Shown: positions 18,678-28,784, numbered from the stretch's first letter. The stretch: DNA of 64,000 nucleotides from Solirubrobacterales bacterium (GCA_003138355.1 PLFX01000016.1:123251-187250), one strand, 5' to 3'. The notes: generated by a model not told the origin, from the sequence alone. A program made the numbers and translations.

Positions 18678-21122
18678 CTACGCTGCCTGCTCCTTGCTTG
18701 GTTCTAGGTATCTGAGGCCGTCCTCTAGTCGCTCACAGTATGCGCGGTAGGCGGGCGAGTGCTCGAGGCTCGTGCTCGCTGTGCTGATCACTCGCACCAG
18801 CCGCGAATCGCGCTCGATCGCGATGAGCTCGAGCTCTGAGAGGACCCGCAGCACGCGCCCTGCGAGCCCGACCGACCATGGCTCGCGCGCGTCTCCGCTG
18901 AGCACCTCCGCGAGCTTCCCGCCGCTGACGCTGCCGCCGAGATGAAGGGCTCGGTAGCAGGCCGCGAGCGGGCCTCTCAGCTGGTACTCCCGCACGTGTA
19001 TGTGTGCTGCAAAGCGTAGCTCAGCCTCTCCCCACGCCAGGTGGGTCACGCCGGTCCCGGCCTGCGCGAGCGCGAGCTGCGCCGCGCACGACGGCGGGTC
19101 GAGCAGCACAACGTGCGCGTAGGGGTCCGTCAGCGCCGGCTCGCGCTCGAGCGCCGCGTAGTCGCAGAGGTCAAAGCCGCCGAGGCGCCCGTCGAGGTGG
19201 CGCCGGCGCTCCGGTGCGGAGGCGCACAGCACGAGGACGCGCTCAGCGCTCGCGACGAGCTCGCCGAGTGTCGCCCCGATGCCGCGCCCTCGCCGATCGT
19301 TGAGCTCGCGCATCTCGCCACCGCGCAGCGGAAGCGCGGCCAGGTCACGGTCGAGTTCCGCGAGCGCGCACGCGAGCCGGTCCTGCGGCTCGCCGACGAG
19401 CCGCAGCGGCTCGGGGGCGCAGGGCGCCGCTGTGCGCAGCACGAGCCGCGGCTCGACGACCCCCTGCCATTCGTGGCGCTCGAGGGCGAACGCCGCATCG
19501 ACCGCCTGGCCGGGCTCGAACCCGAGCCGCGTGCCCGACCCGAACGCGACCGCGCGGGCTCGCGCGCGGCCGGAGCGCAGCGTGAAGCGCGCGTGCTCGC
19601 CGCGACCCTCGCCGCCGAAGCCGCTCACGCCGTCGATCGTGGCGGCGCGGAACAGCAGCGAGACCGGCGGGTTCGCGCAGCCGAACGGACCAAGCCCGGC
19701 GAGCTCCTCCGCGAGCTCGAGGCCGATGTCCTGCGCATCGACGACGGCGTCGGCGCGCTCGCGGCGCGCGAGCTGCTCGGGTCCGAGGACGCGCTCCGCA
19801 TGGGCGACGAACGCTCCGCGGAACGCGTCGATGCGCTCGCGCTCGACCTGCAGGCCGGCCGCGGCGCGGTGGCCGCCGTAGGCGATCAGCTCGCCGCTCG
19901 CGGCCCCGAGGCCGGCGAGCAGGTCGAAGGCTGGAATCGAGCGCGCCGAGCCGACGGCGGGCGCCCCATCTTCGGCGAGCGCGAGGAGCACGGCGGGGCG
20001 GTGGTGGCGCTCGGCGATCCGCGCCGCGACGATCCCGACGACGCCGGGGTGCCAGCCTTCACCCGCGAGGACATAGGCCGCGGCTGGGCCGGTGGCGGCG
20101 ACCTGGGCTTCGGCTTCGAAGCGGATCCGCGTTTCGGTGTTGCGCCGCTCGCCGTTGAGCCGGTCGAGCTCCGCCGCGAGCTGCGCGGCGCGCTGCGGAT
20201 CGTCGGTCAGCAGTAGCTCGAGCGCCACGTCGGCGCGGGCGATCCGCCCGGCGGCGTTGATCCGCGGCGCGAGCGCAAACGCGAGCTGGCGCTCGCCGAT
20301 CCGCAGCGGATCGACCTGCGCGACCGCCATCAGCGAGCGCAACCCGATGCGCCCGGTGCGCGAGAGTGCGCGCAGGCCGTCGCGCACGAGCCGGCGGTTC
20401 TCGCCGAGCAGCGGGACGACGTCGGCGACCGTGGCGAGCGCCACGAGCTCGAGCTCGTCGGGCCGCTCGCCCTCGTCGAGGCCCGCCCCACCCCGCAGCG
20501 CCTGCGCGAGCTTCATTGCTACCGCGGTGGCGCAGAGGTGCTCGCACGGGTAGGCGCAGAGCGCCGGGTGCACGATCGGCGCGTCGGGGAGCGAGCCGTC
20601 GGCGCGCGGCGCGTGGTGGTCGGTGACGAGGACGTCGAGCCCTGCACTGCGCGCGGCCGCGACGGCGTCGATCGCCGTGATCGCGCAGTCGGCCGTGATC
20701 AGCAGGCGCGTGCCGCGCGAGGCGAGCCGCTCGACGGTCGCCGGCGAGAGCCCGTAGCCATCGCCGAGCCGGTCGGGCAGATACCAATCGACGTCGGCGC
20801 CGAGCTCGCGCAACGCGCTGACGAGGATCGCCGTCGAGCAGACGCCGTCGCAGTCGTAGTCGCCGTGGACGGTGATCACCGAGCCGCGGCGCAGGTGCGA
20901 GAGGACGAGCTCGACCGCGGCGCCGATCCCGCGCAGCGCCCGCGGCGAATGCGCCTCCTCGGCGCTCAGGAATGCGCGCGCGGCGGCGGGGTCCGCGAGC
21001 CCGCGGCGCGCGAGGACCTGAGCGAGCACGTGACTGACGCCGAGCTCGCGCTCGAGCCGCGCGAGCTGCGCGAACGGCACCGGCGCGAGCTCGAAGGCGA
21101 CCGTGTCCCCTTGAGCGCTCAT
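18678..21122 (-). CDS. recJ: Single-stranded-DNA-specific exonuclease RecJ
   Basis: 'ITVHGDYDCDGVCSTAIL', 'VTDHHAPR', 'APRINAAGRI', 'GGHRAAAGLQV'. Confidence 0.93.
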   Translation of the reverse strand: MSAQGDTVAFELAPVPFAQLARLERELGVSHVLAQVLARRGLADPAAARAFLSAEEAHSPRALRGIGAAVELVLSHLRRGSVITVHGDYDCDGVCSTAILVSALRELGADVDWYLPDRLGDGYGLSPATVERLASRGTRLLITADCAITAIDAVAAARSAGLDVLVTDHHAPRADGSLPDAPIVHPALCAYPCEHLCATAVAMKLAQALRGGAGLDEGERPDELELVALATVADVVPLLGENRRLVRDGLRALSRTGRIGLRSLMAVAQVDPLRIGERQLAFALAPRINAAGRIARADVALELLLTDDPQRAAQLAAELDRLNGERRNTETRIRFEAEAQVAATGPAAAYVLAGEGWHPGVVGIVAARIAERHHRPAVLLALAEDGAPAVGSARSIPAFDLLAGLGAASGELIAYGGHRAAAGLQVERERIDAFRGAFVAHAERVLGPEQLARRERADAVVDAQDIGLELAEELAGLGPFGCANPPVSLLFRAATIDGVSGFGGEGRGEHARFTLRSGRARARAVAFGSGTRLGFEPGQAVDAAFALERHEWQGVVEPRLVLRTAAPCAPEPLRLVGEPQDRLACALAELDRDLAALPLRGGEMRELNDRRGRGIGATLGELVASAERVLVLCASAPERRRHLDGRLGGFDLCDYAALEREPALTDPYAHVVLLDPPSCAAQLALAQAGTGVTHLAWGEAELRFAAHIHVREYQLRGPLAACYRALHLGGSVSGGKLAEVLSGDAREPWSVGLAGRVLRVLSELELIAIERDSRLVRVISTASTSLEHSPAYRAYCERLEDGLRYLEPSKEQAA

Positions 21123-21171
21123 CGCGGACGAGCCTACGCGCGCGGTGCGACGGAACGCCGGGTGCGGCGGA

Positions 21172-21459
21172 TTACGCGCGTCGCGTGCCGCGCTCGCGCG
21201 ACGCGCCGATCATGTAGCCAGCGAGCATCCCGAGGATCGATCCGGGGATCGCGTAGAGCACCGTCGAGACGTGCGTGTCGTGGCGCCCGGGAATGGCGAG
21301 GCCGTGGTGGGCCACGGCGAAGATCACGATCCCGGCGATAACCGAGCCGACGATCGAGAACAGGAGCGCGCCGACGATGCCGCCCCAGAAGCGGTCGGGC
21401 AGCCAGATCGTGTAATGCCAGAGAGCGAGGCCGAGCATGACCCAAGCCAAAAGACCCAT
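21172..21459 (-). CDS. Small membrane protein, transglycosylase-associated (GlsB/YmgE)-like
   Basis: 95 aa from MGLLAWVMLGLALW; glycine-rich TM repeats. Confidence 0.6.
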   Translation of the reverse strand: MGLLAWVMLGLALWHYTIWLPDRFWGGIVGALLFSIVGSVIAGIVIFAVAHHGLAIPGRHDTHVSTVLYAIPGSILGMLAGYMIGASRERGTRRA

Positions 21460-24400
21460 TACCTGTTCCTTCCGTGGCGGCGGCCGCGCCCGCGCGACTT
21501 CGACGCTCCGCGCGGTCTGACGGATCGGTCGTCCCTCGGCATCACGACGTCCTCGGGGCGCGCGTCGGCGGTCGGGTCGATCTCGGGCTCCGGTTCGGGC
21601 AGCAGCGACCGCGCCGGGCGGTCCGCGTGGAGGTCGCGCACGAGCTGGCCCCATTCGGAGCCCGAGACAGCGGCTCCGGGAAGCGCCGGCTGAGTGATAC
21701 GGCCGCTGCTTCGCGGACGCCGCGGCTCAACCGTCGTCTCGCGCGCCTCCTCACCTGTGGTCGCATACGCGGGTACGACCCCGCCGTGCGCGGCCGCGAT
21801 GCGCGCGCGCCGGCGACGGTAGACGAGCTCGCGCTCCTTCCAGTGCGTGAGGACCGGCGAGGCGATGAAGATCGAGGAGTAGGCGCCCGAGGCGACGCCG
21901 ACGAGTAGCGCGAAGGCGAAGTCCTTGAGCGTGGTGCCGCCGAACAGCAGCAGCGCGACCACGGGCAGCAGCGTGCAGAAGCTCGTCGCGAGCGACCGCG
22001 TCAAGACCTCGGACATGGAGCGGTTGACGACCTGCGAGAAGGCGGCGTTCTGCATTCGCGCGACGTTCTCGCGCACCCTGTCGAAGACGATGATCGTGTC
22101 GTAGATCGAGTAGCCGAGGATCGTGAGCAGCGCCGCGACCGTGTCGGCCGTCACCTGCCTCCCGGTCAACGCGTAGACGCCCGCCGTGATCAGCAGGTCG
22201 TGGGCGAGGGCGATCAGCACCGGGACCGCGTACTTCCACTCGAAGCGCAGCGCGATGTACGCGGAGATCGCGAGCAGCGAGGCGATGATCGCGATCAGCG
22301 CCGAGTTCTCGACCGTCTTGCCGAAGCTCGGGCCGACCGAGCTCGAGCTGAAGTTGTGGTCCCCGAACGCGTGGGCCAGTGCGCCTTCGACCGTGCCCGG
22401 CAAGAACGCGCTCCCGAGCTGTTGCGGCGAGAGCGTCTTGACCGAGATCTGGAAGCTGTTCGCGACCTTCACGCCGTTGGAGGCGCCACCGAGCGACTTC
22501 GCGCTGATCTGCTGCACGACCGGGTGCGCGAGCGCCTTCGCGAGGCCGTGCCCGCTCAGCGACGCGAGCACCTTGTCCACGTTCGCGATCGAAGCGCGCT
22601 TGACGAATGTCGTCTGGATCTGCGTGCCGCCGACGAAGTCGATGCCAAAGTTGATGCCGTTCGCGCCGATCGCGATCGCGCCGACCGCGAGGATCGTCCC
22701 CGACAGCGTGAAGAACCAGCGCGAGCGGCCCATGAAGTCGAAGCGCCAGGCCGTGAAGTGCTCGCGCACGCCGAGCAAGGAGGGGCGGCGGACGAAGCGC
22801 GTCGTGCCGGCCGATGTGAGGATCGCGCGCGTCGCCGCGACCGCCGTGAACAGCGAGACGATCGTGCCGATGCCGAGCGTGAAGGCGAAGCCCTTCACGT
22901 CCTGCTCGGAGAGCATGAAGAGGATGAACGCCGTCATGAACGTCACCGCGTTCGCGTCGACGATCGAGCTGAAGCCGCGCTTGTAGCCGGCGGCGATCGC
23001 GTTCGCCGGCGAGCGACCGGCGCGCGACTCCTCCTTGACGCGTTCGAAGATCACGACGTTCGCGTCCGCGGCGACGCCGATCGTGAGGATCAGGCCGGCG
23101 ATTCCCGGCAGCGTCAGCGTGATCGGGATCAGCTTGATCAGCGCGAAGAAGTAGATCGCGTAGATCGCGAGGGCGGCGACCGCGATCAGGCCGAGCACGC
23201 GGTAGAAGACGACCAGGAACAGTGCGACGATCAGGAGCCCTGCCGCGCCCGCGAGCAGACCCGCGTTGAGCGCCTGGTGGCCGAGCGTAGCCGAGACCTG
23301 CTGGCTCGAGATGACGACGAGGTTGATCGGCAGCGCGCCACTCGAGATCAGGTTCGCGAGCTGGGTGGCGGTCGCGACCGTGAAGCTGCCCTGGATCTGG
23401 CTGCCACTCGACGCGTCGATCCCGCTCGGGTTCTGCGTGAAGTCGATGTAGGGGACCGTGACGAGCCGTGTGTCGAGCACGATCGCGAAGTGCTGGAAGT
23501 TGTCGTTGCCGCCGACCGTGTTCTGCGAGCCGCGCTGCGCGATCCTCGCGGTCACGTTCAGGAACGTGTTGACGGCGCCGCCGCGGAAGCCGAACGCGAC
23601 GACCTCCTGGCCGCTCTGCGTGTCCGTTTGGGCGCTCGGGTTCGTGACGTCCTTACCGCTGATCGCGGGGTCGTCCTTGAGGACGTAGTAGAAGTTGTAG
23701 GAGGGGTCGCTGCCGTCGTTGGGCGTCAGCGCCTGGCGCACGACCGTGCCGGGCTTGACGTAGACGAGCTTGGCACCGGCGGGCAACTTCTTGCCCGACT
23801 GCGAGACGTCGAGGTCCAGGTACCCGACCGCCTGGTCGAAGGCGGCCTTGTTACCGGGTGCGGGAACGATCTGGCCGGCGGGCGTCAGAACCGTCTTCGT
23901 CTTTGGATTGACGTAGTAGACCGTCCCGTACTCCGCCGACATGAGCGCCTTGTAATGGTGCTCGGGACAGCCGGCGGCGCGCTGGATGGCGGCGTATTCG
24001 GTGAGCGCGTTTGCCGACGTTCCGGGGCTGCCGCCCCCCTGTGCGGGGTTGTCCCCCGTCACCGAGTCGTTGTTCGGTCCGCCCGGCTGGCAGCGCGGCC
24101 CGAGCACGCTCGCCTCCCAGTCGTAGAAGTAGAGCTGCCCGGTCGAGCCGACCGCCGCCTCGGCCTGCGCGACGTTCTTCGCGCCCGCGAGGCTCACGTC
24201 GACCTCGTTGCGCCCGGCGCTAGTGACCGAGGTGTTGGCGAGGCCGAGCGAGTTGACGCGGGACTGGATGATGTTGATCGCCTGGCTGATCGTGCTCGGA
24301 TCGACCTTGGCGCCGCTCGTCGCGCGGCCCTGGAAGATCAGCTCGACGCCGCCCTTGAGGTCGAGGCCGAGCTGCGTCTTCTTCGGCTTGACGACCCCCG

Positions 24401-24485
24401 GGATCCCGGCCGTGACGAGCAGCGAGAGGATGACGATCCCGGCGACCAGCGCCAGCACGAAGGCGTTGCGGCGGCGGTCACTCAT
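21459..24485 (-). CDS. secDF: Fused protein translocase subunits SecD-SecF
   Basis: SecD 'LGLDLKGGVELIFQG', 'LPGIAGLILTIGVAADANVVIFERVKEE'; SecF 'FGIDFVGGTQIQ', 'TILGYSIYDTIIVFDRVREN' in a single 1008-aa frame. Confidence 0.93.
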   Translation of the reverse strand: MSDRRRNAFVLALVAGIVILSLLVTAGIPGVVKPKKTQLGLDLKGGVELIFQGRATSGAKVDPSTISQAINIIQSRVNSLGLANTSVTSAGRNEVDVSLAGAKNVAQAEAAVGSTGQLYFYDWEASVLGPRCQPGGPNNDSVTGDNPAQGGGSPGTSANALTEYAAIQRAAGCPEHHYKALMSAEYGTVYYVNPKTKTVLTPAGQIVPAPGNKAAFDQAVGYLDLDVSQSGKKLPAGAKLVYVKPGTVVRQALTPNDGSDPSYNFYYVLKDDPAISGKDVTNPSAQTDTQSGQEVVAFGFRGGAVNTFLNVTARIAQRGSQNTVGGNDNFQHFAIVLDTRLVTVPYIDFTQNPSGIDASSGSQIQGSFTVATATQLANLISSGALPINLVVISSQQVSATLGHQALNAGLLAGAAGLLIVALFLVVFYRVLGLIAVAALAIYAIYFFALIKLIPITLTLPGIAGLILTIGVAADANVVIFERVKEESRAGRSPANAIAAGYKRGFSSIVDANAVTFMTAFILFMLSEQDVKGFAFTLGIGTIVSLFTAVAATRAILTSAGTTRFVRRPSLLGVREHFTAWRFDFMGRSRWFFTLSGTILAVGAIAIGANGINFGIDFVGGTQIQTTFVKRASIANVDKVLASLSGHGLAKALAHPVVQQISAKSLGGASNGVKVANSFQISVKTLSPQQLGSAFLPGTVEGALAHAFGDHNFSSSSVGPSFGKTVENSALIAIIASLLAISAYIALRFEWKYAVPVLIALAHDLLITAGVYALTGRQVTADTVAALLTILGYSIYDTIIVFDRVRENVARMQNAAFSQVVNRSMSEVLTRSLATSFCTLLPVVALLLFGGTTLKDFAFALLVGVASGAYSSIFIASPVLTHWKERELVYRRRRARIAAAHGGVVPAYATTGEEARETTVEPRRPRSSGRITQPALPGAAVSGSEWGQLVRDLHADRPARSLLPEPEPEIDPTADARPEDVVMPRDDRSVRPRGASKSRGRGRRHGRNR

Positions 24486-24542
24486 CGCGTTGCGGGCAGT
24501 GTCATCGGCAAAAGGTCGGTGGCGAAGCGGTGCTCGGCCGCC

Positions 24543-24992
24543 TCAGCGCGCCGGCGTCAGGACCAGCAGCAGGCCACCGTCGTCATCGTAGGCGGGGAAG
24601 AGGTCGGCTGTCGCGGTGGCTGAGCGGTCGCTCTCGGTTCGTACGGTCGCGGGCTTGCCGAGCGCGCGCACGCCCCACTCGAGCACGGTCGCGACGTGGT
24701 CCTCCCCGTTCTCAAAGCTCAGACCGAGCGCCTGCGCGATCGGCTGACCGACGACCTCCTCCTCCTCGTAGCCGGTCAGCTCGAACGATCCGCGCCCGCA
24801 ACCGATCACGCGTCCTTCGCGATCGGCGACGAAGAACGCCGCGTCCGGTGCCGGGTAGTAGTCGTCGAGCAACTCGAAGAGGAACGAGAAGCCGCAGTGC
24901 GAGCAGCCGCGCTCATCGCGGCGGAACGCCTCATAGCGATCCGAGGCGCTCGAGCGCTCGCCGCAGTTGGGGCAGATGAAAGGGTGAGGCAT
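24543..24992 (-). CDS. PAS-domain protein with N-terminal zinc-ribbon-like cysteines
   Basis: 'CPNCGERS...GCSHCGFSF' followed by PAS-like 'AAFFVADREGRVIGCGRGSFELTGYEEEEVVGQP'. Confidence 0.65.
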   Translation of the reverse strand: MPHPFICPNCGERSSASDRYEAFRRDERGCSHCGFSFLFELLDDYYPAPDAAFFVADREGRVIGCGRGSFELTGYEEEEVVGQPIAQALGLSFENGEDHVATVLEWGVRALGKPATVRTESDRSATATADLFPAYDDDGGLLLVLTPAR

Positions 24993-25030
24993 CGCCGCTG
25001 ACAGCCTACCGACGCATCCTCAAGCGAAGG

Positions 25031-26050
25031 TCAGAACAACGACGCGCTGGCGGGCGGCGCGGCGAGCCCGAGGTGCGCGAAGGCGTGCGTCGTCGCCGCG
25101 CGTCCACGCGGCGTCCGCTTGATCATCCCGAGCTGGAGCAGGTAGGGCTCGTACACGTCCTCGATCGTGTCGCGCTCCTCGCCGACGGCGACCGACAGCG
25201 TGCTGAGGCCGACCGGACCGCCGCCGAAGCGCTCGCAGATGGCGCGCAGGATCTCGCGGTCGAGCCGGTCCAGGCCGAGCTCGTCGACCTCGAGCAGCGC
25301 GAGCGCCGCCTCGGCCGCGGCCGCGCTCACGGTCCCGTCGCCGCGAACCTCGGCGAAGTCGCGCGCCCGGCGCAAGAGTCGGTTGGCGACGCGCGGAGTG
25401 CCGCGGCTGCGGCGCGCGATCGCGAGCGCACCGCCCGCCTCAAGCTCCACCTCGAGGATCCGCGCGGCACGCGTAACGATCGCCGCAAGCTCCTCGTGGG
25501 AGTAGGAGTCGAGGCGCGCCTGGATGCCGAAGCGGTCGCGCAGCGGCGTCGTCAGAAGGCCCGAGCGCGTCGTCGCGCCGATCAGCGTGAACGGCGGCAG
25601 CGGGAGCGTGACGACCTTCGCCCCCGCGCCCTGCCCGACCGTGATCGGCAGGCGATGGTCTTCCATCGCCGGATAGAAGGTCTCCTCCAGCGCGCGCGGC
25701 AGGCGGTGGATCTCATCGACGAAGAACACGCTGCGCGGCTCGAGCGAGCTGAGGAACGCGGCGATGTCGCCCTTGCGCTCGAGTGCGGGGCCCGCGGTCG
25801 CGACGAAGGCGACGCCGAGCTCGGCGGCAACGATCTGCGCGAGCGAGGTCTTGCCGAGGCCGGGCGGTCCGGCGAGGAGCACGTGGTCGAGCGCCTCGCC
25901 GCGTGCGCTCGCCGCCTCGATCGCGACTGCGAGCTGCTCCTTGAGCTGGCTCTGGCCGACGAACTCCTCGAGCCGGCGCGGGCGCAGCGTGATGTCGAGC
26001 TCGTCCTCGGGCGAGAGGTAGGGCGTCTGGATGCGCTCACGCGTGCTCAC
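25031..26050 (-). CDS. ruvB: Holliday junction branch migration helicase RuvB
   Basis: '[23 protein letters not shown]', '[22 protein letters not shown]', '[22 protein letters not shown]'. Confidence 0.97.
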   Translation of the reverse strand: MSTRERIQTPYLSPEDELDITLRPRRLEEFVGQSQLKEQLAVAIEAASARGEALDHVLLAGPPGLGKTSLAQIVAAELGVAFVATAGPALERKGDIAAFLSSLEPRSVFFVDEIHRLPRALEETFYPAMEDHRLPITVGQGAGAKVVTLPLPPFTLIGATTRSGLLTTPLRDRFGIQARLDSYSHEELAAIVTRAARILEVELEAGGALAIARRSRGTPRVANRLLRRARDFAEVRGDGTVSAAAAEAALALLEVDELGLDRLDREILRAICERFGGGPVGLSTLSVAVGEERDTIEDVYEPYLLQLGMIKRTPRGRAATTHAFAHLGLAAPPASASLF

Positions 26051-26640
26051 GCGCTGGCCGCCTGACGGTTGGCGCGAAGCGCCGCCGCGAGGATCTCCTC
26101 GGCGCTCTCGCCCTCGGCCGCGGCAAGCAGAGACTCGACTTCAAACGGCGCAAACCCGAGCTCGAGCAGGCCCTCGCGGGCGACCTGTCGTGGCGCGGGC
26201 TCGCCGGTGCGCCGCGCGACGATCGCCTCTCCCACGCTCTCGCCGACCTTCTCACGCAGCTCGACGATGATCCGCTCCGCGGTGCGCTTGCCGATCCCCG
26301 GCACTGTCTGGAAGCGCGCGACATCCCCCGCCGCAATCGCCGCGTAGAGCTCACTCGTGCTACCGCCGCCGAGCACCGCGATCGCGACCTTCGGTCCGAC
26401 CGACTGCACGCCGAGCAAGAGCAGGAAGAGCTCGCGCTCCTCCTCGCTCGCGAACCCGTAGAGCGCGAGCGCGTCGTCGCGCACCACGAGGTGCGTGTGC
26501 AGCGTCACCTCGCTGCCGACCGGCGGCACCGTCGCCAGCGTCGGTGCGGAGACCGCGAGCTTGTAGCCGACGCCGCCGCACAGCACCACGACGCAGTCGG
26601 CGCGGCGTGACGCCACCTCGCCGCGCAGCAGCGCGATCAT
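26047..26640 (-). CDS. ruvA: Holliday junction branch migration protein RuvA
   Basis: '[19 protein letters not shown]', '[20 protein letters not shown]'. Confidence 0.95.
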   Translation of the reverse strand: MIALLRGEVASRRADCVVVLCGGVGYKLAVSAPTLATVPPVGSEVTLHTHLVVRDDALALYGFASEEERELFLLLLGVQSVGPKVAIAVLGGGSTSELYAAIAAGDVARFQTVPGIGKRTAERIIVELREKVGESVGEAIVARRTGEPAPRQVAREGLLELGFAPFEVESLLAAAEGESAEEILAAALRANRQAASA

Positions 26641-27128
26641 CGCGCGAGCGCCGCCGCCACCGGCGCGTGGTTGACGTGGCAGATCGCGACCGCCAGGGCG
26701 TCCGCTGCATGGTCGGTCGCGGGCAGCGCTGCCAGCGAGAGCAGGCTCTTCACCATCCAGCCGACCTGCTCCTTGCCGGCGCGCCCGCTGCCGCAGACGG
26801 CGGCTTTTATCTGCTGCGGCGTGTAGCTGTAGCAGTCGAGCCCGCGCTCCCCGGCGGCGAGCATCGCGACCCCGCGCGCCTGCCCCACGGCAAACGCGGT
26901 GCGGACATTCGCGCCGAAATAGAGGTCCTCGAGCGCGACTGCCTCCGGCGCGTGCTCCTCGACGAGCGCCGCGAGCTCGGCGTGCAGCTGCGCGAGGCGC
27001 TGCTCGGTGGCAACGCCCGCAGCGGTCTCGATCACACCGCCGTCGAGCGCGACGAGCCGCCCGCCACGGCGCGCGACGACGCCATAGCCGGTGTTTGCGA
27101 GGCCCGGATCGATTCCCAGCACGATCAT
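26637..27128 (-). CDS. ruvC: Crossover junction endodeoxyribonuclease RuvC
   Basis: 'MIVLGIDPGLANTGYGVV', 'VALEDLYFGANVRTAFAVGQARG', 'DHAADALAVAICH'. Confidence 0.95.
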   Translation of the reverse strand: MIVLGIDPGLANTGYGVVARRGGRLVALDGGVIETAAGVATEQRLAQLHAELAALVEEHAPEAVALEDLYFGANVRTAFAVGQARGVAMLAAGERGLDCYSYTPQQIKAAVCGSGRAGKEQVGWMVKSLLSLAALPATDHAADALAVAICHVNHAPVAAALAR

Positions 27129-27224
27129 CTGTTCGATCCGTGATTCTGCGCGGCGGCCCGGACGCCTGCGCCACGGCGGTCTCGGCCAGCCATACCAGCG
27201 CGAGCAGCTGATATACTTTTCTGT

Positions 27225-27560
27225 ATCGGCTCTGGCGATCTCATTCGCGATAAGCGCCTCGGTCTTGGCCTGAGCCAGCGATCGCTGGCTCGTCGCGCCG
27301 GGACCACGCAGGCTGCCGTCAGCAGGATCGAGCGCGGCCTCACGTCCCCGACGTGGGAGACGATCTGCGCTTTGATGCTCGCCATGGGCTTCGAGCCCGA
27401 CCTCCAGGCAGTCCGCCTGACTGGCCGCTTCGATCCCCTCCATCTCGCCAGCCTGCGTGCCAGGCCCGCGGCCGAGCGACTGGCCCTCGCGCTGTCGGCC
27501 GACCGGCTCGCGGTGCGACTACGCGACCAGGCCCGCGTGGCGAATGGCGCAACCGGCTGA
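27225..27560 (+). CDS. XRE-family HTH regulator, putative antitoxin; start uncertain (ORF track starts at 27372)
   Basis: Frame reads 'IGSGDLIRDKRLGLGLSQRSLARRAGTTQAAVSRIERGLTSPTWETICALMLAMGFEPDLQAV'; no ATG/GTG/TTG between the stop at 27141 and 27372. Confidence 0.65.
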   Translation: MGSGDLIRDKRLGLGLSQRSLARRAGTTQAAVSRIERGLTSPTWETICALMLAMGFEPDLQAVRLTGRFDPLHLASLRARPAAERLALALSADRLAVRLRDQARVANGATG

Positions 27561-28029
27561 ATCCTTTGACGCACAGCGCATCCTCGGGGCGCTGGCGCGT
27601 CACGGCGTCGACTACGTCCTGATCGGTGGCCTCGCGGTCCAGACGCACGGGCACATGCGCACGACCGCCGACATCGACATCATGCCGGCACCTGCGCGCG
27701 CCAACCTGACGCTGCTGGCGGCGGCTTTGAGCGCTCTCGGAGCGCGCGTTCTCAACCCGGGTGCCGAGGATCCGGAGATCGATGTCACAACGCTCCCGCG
27801 GGCGGCGCGTTGGCAGTTCGCGACCCGCCATGGCGCGCTCGACGTGGTGCTCGAGGCCCCTGGCGCGCCGCCATACAGCGAGCTCCGCGGGCGCGCGCTC
27901 GAGGTCGAGCTCGACGAGCTCAGGATCCCGGTCGTCGGCCTCGACGACCTCATCGCGATGAAGCGCGCAAGCGGTCGCCCGGTCGACCTCGACGACCTCG
28001 CAGCGCTGACCGAGCCTCCCCCGCCCTAG
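27544..28029 (+). CDS. Nucleotidyltransferase-fold protein, putative toxin partner
   Basis: 'GVDYVLIGGLAVQTHGHMRTTADIDIM', 'GLDDLIAMKRASGRPVDLDDLAALT'; overlaps the HTH gene. Confidence 0.8.
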   Translation: MAQPAESFDAQRILGALARHGVDYVLIGGLAVQTHGHMRTTADIDIMPAPARANLTLLAAALSALGARVLNPGAEDPEIDVTTLPRAARWQFATRHGALDVVLEAPGAPPYSELRGRALEVELDELRIPVVGLDDLIAMKRASGRPVDLDDLAALTEPPPP

Positions 28030-28034
28030 GGGTC

Positions 28035-28784
28035 CTACCCCGCGACGCGCTCCAGGACCTCGTCCGAGACGTCGAAGTTCGAGTGCACGGCGCCGACGTC
28101 GTCGTTGTCCTCGAGCGACTCGATCAGCCGGAACAGGCGCTTGGCGTCCTCCTCGCCGATTTCGATGCGCACGGTCGGGCGCTGCTCGAGCTCGGCGCGC
28201 TCGATCTCGATCCCCGCTTCCTCGAGTGCCGCGCGCACGGCGCCCAGGTCGCCCGGCTCGGCGATCACCTCGAGCAGCTCCTCGTCAGCCTCGATGTCGA
28301 GCGCGCCCGCCTCCACCGCCGGCAGCAGATCCTCCTCGCCATAGCGCGCACCATCGACGACGACGACGCCCCGCTTCTCGAACAGGTAGCCGACGCTCCC
28401 GGGCTCGCCGAGGCTCGCGCCGGCTCGCGAGAGCAGGTGGCGCACATCGGCGCCCGTTCGGTTGCGGTTGTCGGTGTAGGCCTCGATCAGCAGCGCGACG
28501 CCCCCCGGCCCGTAGGCCTCGTAGAGCACCGTCTCGATCGCCTCTGCGTCGGCGCCCGCGCCCGCGCCCTTCGCGATCGCGCGCTCGATGTTGTCCTTGG
28601 GCATCGACGCGTCCTTCGCCTTCTGGACGGCGTTCGCCAGCGCCGCGTTCGCGTCGACGTCGCCGCCGCCCTCGCGCGCCGCGACCGTGATCGCCCGCGC
28701 GAGCTTCGTGAACTGCTGTCCGCGCCGCGCGTCGACGATCGCCTTCTTGTGCTTGATGCCAGCCCATTTGCTGTGTCCCGACAT
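28035..28784 (-). CDS. yebC: YebC/PmpR-family transcriptional regulator
   Basis: 'MSGHSKWAGIKHKKAIVDARRGQQFTKLARAI', 'YEAYGPGGVALLIEAYTDNRNRT'. Confidence 0.95.
   Translation of the reverse strand: MSGHSKWAGIKHKKAIVDARRGQQFTKLARAITVAAREGGGDVDANAALANAVQKAKDASMPKDNIERAIAKGAGAGADAEAIETVLYEAYGPGGVALLIEAYTDNRNRTGADVRHLLSRAGASLGEPGSVGYLFEKRGVVVVDGARYGEEDLLPAVEAGALDIEADEELLEVIAEPGDLGAVRAALEEAGIEIERAELEQRPTVRIEIGEEDAKRLFRLIESLEDNDDVGAVHSNFDVSDEVLERVAG

Noticed and set aside
22200-24623. 807-aa plus-strand ORF opposite secDF
   Set aside because: Antisense to a clearly conserved gene; Arg/Asp/Glu-rich composition is a GC-skew shadow ORF.
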